Shown here piece after piece: positions 7,033 to 10,000 of a stretch of 10,000 bases of DNA. The translations under genes and the position numbers were made by a program. The notes under the pieces were generated by a model. The model did no database searches. It was not told the origin of the DNA and saw only the letters and a list, made by a program, of their open reading frames with translations. The stretch lies in the NCBI RefSeq assembly GCF_000188695.1, contig NW_004754931.1, positions 65,966 through 75,965 of the forward strand. Direction: 5' to 3'. This DNA comes from Salpingoeca rosetta. Taxonomy: Eukaryota; Opisthokonta; Choanoflagellata; Craspedida; Salpingoecidae. The first letter of the stretch is position 1. Each line of letters begins with the position of its first letter.

Positions 7033-8664
7033 TCAGTACCCCTCAAAAAGAGGGCTTTCAGCGGGTGTCACACGGCGTTGCAGGGCCGTGAGCGCCTGCA
7101 GGGTGTTGTTGGCGGCCTGGATCTCGTTCCTGAGGGCGTGGTTCTTGAGGCGCTGCCAGCGGTCGTGGACATCGTCTGAGCGCTCCCTGAGCTTGTTGCA
7201 CCACGCGTTCTGCACGCAGCGGCGTTGCCTCTCAAACCGCTTCTCGAGCATGGGGTCGATGCGGCGCAGGACGATCTTCATCACCTTTGCTGTGGGCTCC
7301 TCAACAAGAACCGCGGACTGAAGGAAGGTCACCACCTTGCGCTTGCGGCTTGCTTTCGTTGTTGTCAGCTCAAGAAGGACATGAGGGTCCATATCCACGC
7401 GTGTACTCAGCTCAACTAGTGTCGTCAGCGCGGGGTTGTCGGAAGGGCAGGGCTTGTGGGAATACTCGGGTGGTGGTGGTGGCAGGTTTGTCAATGTCAA
7501 AGGACAAAACTCGACATCTCCTGCCCCGACACCATCCTGCCGGTGTTCGTCTTGACTCCCCGGCTGCTCGTCCACCCCGTCGTCGTTGTCGCTGTCATCA
7601 CCGTCATCGTCGACGTCATCGTCGTTATTGTCGTCACGCAGGCTGAGGCTCATTGGTGGCGCGGAACCGAAGGCGGCAGGAGCATGAGCGCTGTGGTCAG
7701 TCGAAGCTGCATGCTGCTGCTGGTACGGCTGCTGGTACGGCTGCTTGTGCTCCTGGTGAGGGAGCGGTGCCGGAGTCGCGTTGTTGAGATCTGCACTTCC
7801 ATTCACACCAACTGTCGATGTCAGCTGCTCATACTGCTGCTCATACTGCTGCTGGTACTCCTGGTACTCTTGGTGCTGGTGGTTGTGCTCCTGGAACTGC
7901 TGCTGCTGGTAGTGCTCCTGCTGTTGCTGGTACGGCTGCTGGTACTGCTGCTGGTACTCCTGGTGAGGGAGAAGTGCTGGAGTCGCGTTGTTGAGATCTG
8001 CGCTTTCATTACCACCAGCTGCCGATGTCAGCTGCTCATACTGCTGCTGGTACTGCTGCTGGTACGGCTGCTGCTGGTACTGCTGCTGGTACTCCTGGTG
8101 AGGGAGAAGTGCTGGAGTCGCGTTGTTGAGATCTGCGCTTTCATTACCACCAGCTGCCGATGTCAGCTGCTCATACTGCTGCTGGTACTGCTGCTGCTGG
8201 TACGACTGCTGCTGGTACTGCTGCTGCTGGTAGTGCTCGTGGTGAAAGGCGATGAGCGGTGTATCATTCTCCTGAGCCTGGATGGTGGAATTCGCTGGAA
8301 GGCGCGGTGCATAGCCTTGGCCATCTTGCATCGGTTGGGTGAAGAGATCCTCAGCAAAGCTTAGCGGCATACCAAGCTGCTGATCATGCTCGCCCCCGTC
8401 ACCTCGGAACGGCATGTCGTCGATGGGCTGGTGACGATTGTCGACGAGTGGCTCCCGGTCGATCACGAGCTGGTCGTGGTCCTCGGCGTTACGCTGGTGC
8501 TCCGGCAACGCCCAGCAGTTGGGCACTGGTTGTCGTTGCCACCGCTGTGGCCATCGCTGTGGCCGTCCCTGTGGCCGTCGTGGTGGCCGTCCCCGTGGTT
8601 GGCGCTGTCTCCGCACTAACTCAGCGCGGAGACGCTGCAGCACCGGCTGGTGGTCGTCATCCAT
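7033..8664 (-). CDS. Unrecognised Q/Y-rich repeat protein with basic helical C-terminus (543 aa)
   Basis: A single open frame without introns; I do not recognise the family. Residues 18-48 are Arg/Pro/Gln-rich, built on 12-bp DNA repeats (QGRPQRWPQRW). Residues 145-318 are Gln/Tyr-rich and carry three copies of a block running YEQLTSAAGGNESADLNNAT to PALLPHQEYQQQ; the first two are 45 residues apart and identical, the third has diverged. This composition is prion-like. Residues 343-366 are an Asp/Asn run and 395-399 a Pro run. Residues 414-543 look folded and helical, with a nuclear-signal-like SRKRKV at 439-444 and many Arg, Trp and Leu residues, suggesting a coiled coil or nucleic-acid-binding region. 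The ATG at 8664 has A at -3 and G at +4 and is preferred. An in-frame ATG at 8841 would add 59 low-complexity residues but has a poor context. A nuclear or RNA-granule role is inference only. Confidence 0.8.
   Translation of the reverse strand: MDDDHQPVLQRLRAELVRRQRQPRGRPPRRPQGRPQRWPQRWQRQPVPNCWALPEHQRNAEDHDQLVIDREPLVDNRHQPIDDMPFRGDGGEHDQQLGMPLSFAEDLFTQPMQDGQGYAPRLPANSTIQAQENDTPLIAFHHEHYQQQQYQQQSYQQQQYQQQYEQLTSAAGGNESADLNNATPALLPHQEYQQQYQQQPYQQQYQQQYEQLTSAAGGNESADLNNATPALLPHQEYQQQYQQPYQQQQEHYQQQQFQEHNHQHQEYQEYQQQYEQQYEQLTSTVGVNGSADLNNATPAPLPHQEHKQPYQQPYQQQHAASTDHSAHAPAAFGSAPPMSLSLRDDNNDDDVDDDGDDSDNDDGVDEQPGSQDEHRQDGVGAGDVEFCPLTLTNLPPPPPEYSHKPCPSDNPALTTLVELSTRVDMDPHVLLELTTTKASRKRKVVTFLQSAVLVEEPTAKVMKIVLRRIDPMLEKRFERQRRCVQNAWCNKLRERSDDVHDRWQRLKNHALRNEIQAANNTLQALTALQRRVTPAESPLFEGY
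7755..8230. repeat. Coding tandem repeat region (45-codon units and CTG/TAC-rich runs)
   Basis: The GGTGAGGGAG blocks start at 7755, 7962 and 8097 on the plus strand. The second and third are 135 bp apart and, by eye, identical for more than 110 bases; the first differs at many positions. Between blocks the sequence is CTGCTGGTAC-type repeats, which read Gln-Gln-Tyr on the coding strand. Confidence 0.9.
8543..8602. repeat. Five degenerate 12-bp units in the N-terminal coding part of the Q/Y-rich gene
   Basis: Units of the form CGCTGTGGCCGT occur at 8543, 8555, 8567, 8579 and 8591, with a few substitutions each. On the coding strand they give the RPQGRPQRWPQRW-like repeats near residues 25-42. 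Confidence 0.85.
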
Positions 8665-9330
8665 AGTGGCGGTCGCTGGTGCAGTGTGCTTGGTGTTCTT
8701 GTCTCCTCTTGGGGTCTGGTGACTGGTGTGGCTTTGTCGCGGATGTGGTTGCGTGGTGGTTGTGGTTGGCTTGCTTCTTTGGTGGTCGTCGTCGTAGTCG
8801 ACACAAAGAAAATGGTCAAAAATGCACAGTCCCTCGCACATATACTGGGCGCTGTATCGTCAGCTCCACCCGCACGGGGTTACTTTGAGTTGCCGCCACT
8901 GTTGTCGGTGCATCTCACAGTCTCACGTGAAGATACACGATTACGAAGGTCGCACGTCGCACAAGCAATGCAGTCTTCTTCCCTTTTGTTCGTGACGGAG
9001 CATGACAGACACCGCGTGACGTCCAGTTTGACAAACCTTTGGCCAGCACAACCGAAACGGCGCGCTGTCCAGCAGCATGCAGCAACAGCATGAGAACGCT
9101 TGCGTGCGTGCTGGCCACTTCTCGCGAAGGTGTGCCCTGCAAGTGGCACACCAGCTCACTCAAACTTGGAATGGCGTTTTGGTGCGAGTGCCACCAGAGA
9201 ACCTTTGCCTTTGCTGTCCTTTGTCTGCTTGCTGGCAATTTCGGATAAATCTTCAGTATATTTTACATTCCAAGTCGGAACCAAAACGCCAAAGAAGCAG
9301 TTCGAACGCTCCAACAACATGCGGCTTGGC
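8665..9330. other. Upstream region of the Q/Y-rich gene; no convincing gene
   Basis: This should contain the 5' UTR and promoter of the minus-strand gene ending at 7033. A TATATG step lies at 8839-8845 (minus) and a TGACGTC site, fitting a CRE half-site for bZIP factors, at 9017-9023. Frames of up to about 107 codons exist on both strands but show no recognisable motif or repeat and overlap each other. A further exon of the gene at the right edge could be hidden here, since that exon ends at a good donor (AT|GTAACT, GT at 9379-9378). Confidence 0.45.
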
Positions 9331-9372
9331 GTTGCACGGGTGTTGCATGGGTGTTGCACAGAAGAGTTGCAC
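9331..9372. repeat. Short tandem 11-bp repeat GTTGCACGGGT
   Basis: GTTGCACGGGT at 9331, GTTGCATGGGT at 9342 and GTTGCACAGAA at 9353, with another GTTGCACGA at about 9366. All four share GTTGCA. Confidence 0.75.
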
Positions 9373-9375
9373 GAG

Positions 9376-10000
9376 TTACATCAGCGAGCAGTGCAGGGTG
9401 AACGAGCAAGTCGCTGTGGCTGAGGTGAGGGTGATGTGCACGTCGGATGTGGCGTGTGCAATCGAGGACACAGAGGCGCAGTCATCTTGTGTGTACACTG
9501 CGGCTGCCTTGATTTGCGCTGCTGTTGCACCCGCGTTCTTCACGCGCACCACCAACGTCTTTGCCACTGGCGCCCGCTTCACCCTACATGATATGTGTGT
9601 GTATGTGTGTGTGTACACGTGTGTGTACATGTGTGTGTGTGTGTGATAGGTGGCATGCAAGGTTGGGTGAAAGATGTCAAGTCGTACAAACGGGTGTGTG
9701 CAAGATGTCAAGTCGTGTGACAGGCGCGGTGTCATGTCAAGTTGTACAAAAAAGGTTGGGTGACAGATAGCAGTTTGTTTGTGTGCTTCTTGTGAGCAGT
9801 GCAGAAAGCTTGCGCTTGTCACACGCGTCCGCGAACAAGTCATGTGTGCAGAGCCACGGGCGAGCAACACCACATACGGCGTGAACGTGACGGTGACCGA
9901 GGTCTTTGAACTGCTGGGCGACGTCACATTGAAGGAGACGCTCCCAAGCCGCGCGGGGGCGTTGTCAATCCCAAACCCTTCAGCCGTGTACCATCGCCTG
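9376..10000 (-). CDS. Partial unrecognised gene, probably beta-sandwich-type, entering from the right edge
   Basis: The minus frame beginning RRWYTAEGFGIDNAPARLGS at the edge is open down to TAA at 9378-9376. Two stretches look like real protein. About 9999-9790 gives alternating hydrophobic-polar sequence (SVSFNVTSP, TSVTVTFTPYVVLLARG) with Cys. About 9583-9380 gives KTLVVRVKNAGATAAQ, then Cys-containing DVHITLTSATATCSFTLHC. Both resemble beta strands of an extracellular beta-sandwich. Between them lies repeat sequence (9594-9770), so an intron is likely: GTAG/GGTGAAG at 9587-9577 is an acceptor, though its pyrimidine tract is poor. The CDS may end at TAA 9376 or splice on through the GTAACT donor at 9379. 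The Asn-x-Gly pattern recalls the last domain of HAP2/GCS1-type proteins, but this is weak and I do not assign it. Confidence 0.5.
   Translation of the reverse strand, partial: RRWYTAEGFGIDNAPARLGSVSFNVTSPSSSKTSVTVTFTPYVVLLARGSAHMTCSRTRVTSASFLHCSQEAHKQTAICHPTFFVQLDMTPRLSHDLTSCTHPFVRLDIFHPTLHATYHTHTHMYTHVYTHTYTHISCRVKRAPVAKTLVVRVKNAGATAAQIKAAAVYTQDDCASVSSIAHATSDVHITLTSATATCSFTLHCSLM
9594..9646. repeat. GT-rich tract with GTACAC/GTACAT steps
   Basis: GTGT runs broken by TATG, TACACG and TACATG, giving a partly palindromic region around TGTACACGTGTGTACA. It probably lies in an intron of the minus-strand gene, just upstream (sense) of the 9583 exon. Confidence 0.85.
9661..9766. repeat. Imperfect repeat of about 30 bp with core ATGTCAAGTCGT
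   Basis: ATGTCAAGTCGT occurs at 9674 and 9705 and ATGTCAAGTTGT at 9734. The first and third copies continue as ACAAA. GGTTGGGTGA flanks the array at 9661 and again at 9754, 93 bp apart, about three periods. It is non-microsatellite in composition and probably lies in an intron of the edge gene. Confidence 0.8.

Noticed and set aside
7456..8364. 302-codon plus-strand frame rich in Leu and Val
   Set aside because: Antisense of the Gln/Tyr repeat codons; the hydrophobic character comes from CTG runs.
9077..9646. 189-codon plus-strand frame
   Set aside because: It overlaps the better-supported minus-strand exon and ends in a GT repeat; no recognisable motif.
9017..9926. CRE-like TGACGTC sites at 9017 and 9921 as targets of the neighbouring bZIP factor
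   Set aside because: Short matches expected by chance; the second lies in a coding-looking exon and neither is supported by other evidence.

Overview
The window looks like nuclear DNA from a unicellular eukaryote. Coding exons are GC-rich and interrupted by GT-AG introns, long microsatellites lie in almost every intron and spacer, and proteins carry Gln, Asn, Thr and Asp homopolymer runs. Two gene families are recognisable: PPIP5K/VIP1, which is pan-eukaryotic, and a CREB3/OASIS-type membrane-bound bZIP factor, best known from animals. Together they suggest a holozoan protist such as a choanoflagellate. That assignment is inference; no ribosomal or organelle marker is present.

Layout. Positions 1-3225 (minus strand) hold the 5' part of a PPIP5K/VIP1 inositol-pyrophosphate synthase gene, with exons at 2179-3225, 1346-1756, 1099-1122 (tentative) and 415-615. 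It runs off the left edge just after the phosphatase RHG motif. A conserved segment expected between the last two exons is not visible. Positions 3226-4013 form a divergent upstream region with a GT microsatellite and a perfect 8-bp inverted repeat. Positions 4014-6204 (plus strand, two exons) encode a 646-aa CREB3/OASIS-like factor with acidic N-terminus, family-specific pre-bZIP segment, basic region, leucine zipper, one membrane segment and a lumenal tail containing an RTLL site. Positions 6205-7032 are a convergent 3' spacer with a CA tract and a GC-rich hairpin. Positions 7033-8664 (minus strand) encode an unrecognised 543-aa protein with an R/P/Q-rich N-terminus, tandem 45-residue Q/Y-rich repeats, an acidic run and a helical, basic C-terminus. 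Positions 8665-9375 show no convincing gene. Positions 9376-10000 (minus strand) are part of an unrecognised gene, probably with a beta-sandwich-like, Cys-containing product, open at the right edge.

The genes belong to different processes: inositol pyrophosphate signalling, ER-to-nucleus transcriptional signalling, and two unknowns. PPIP5K and the bZIP gene are head to head and may share a promoter region, but nothing in the sequence shows a common pathway. The least expected points are the missing PPIP5K segment, where a mitochondrial-carrier-like peptide sits instead; the CREB3-type architecture with a candidate Site-1 protease motif; and the recently duplicated prion-like repeats in the third gene.
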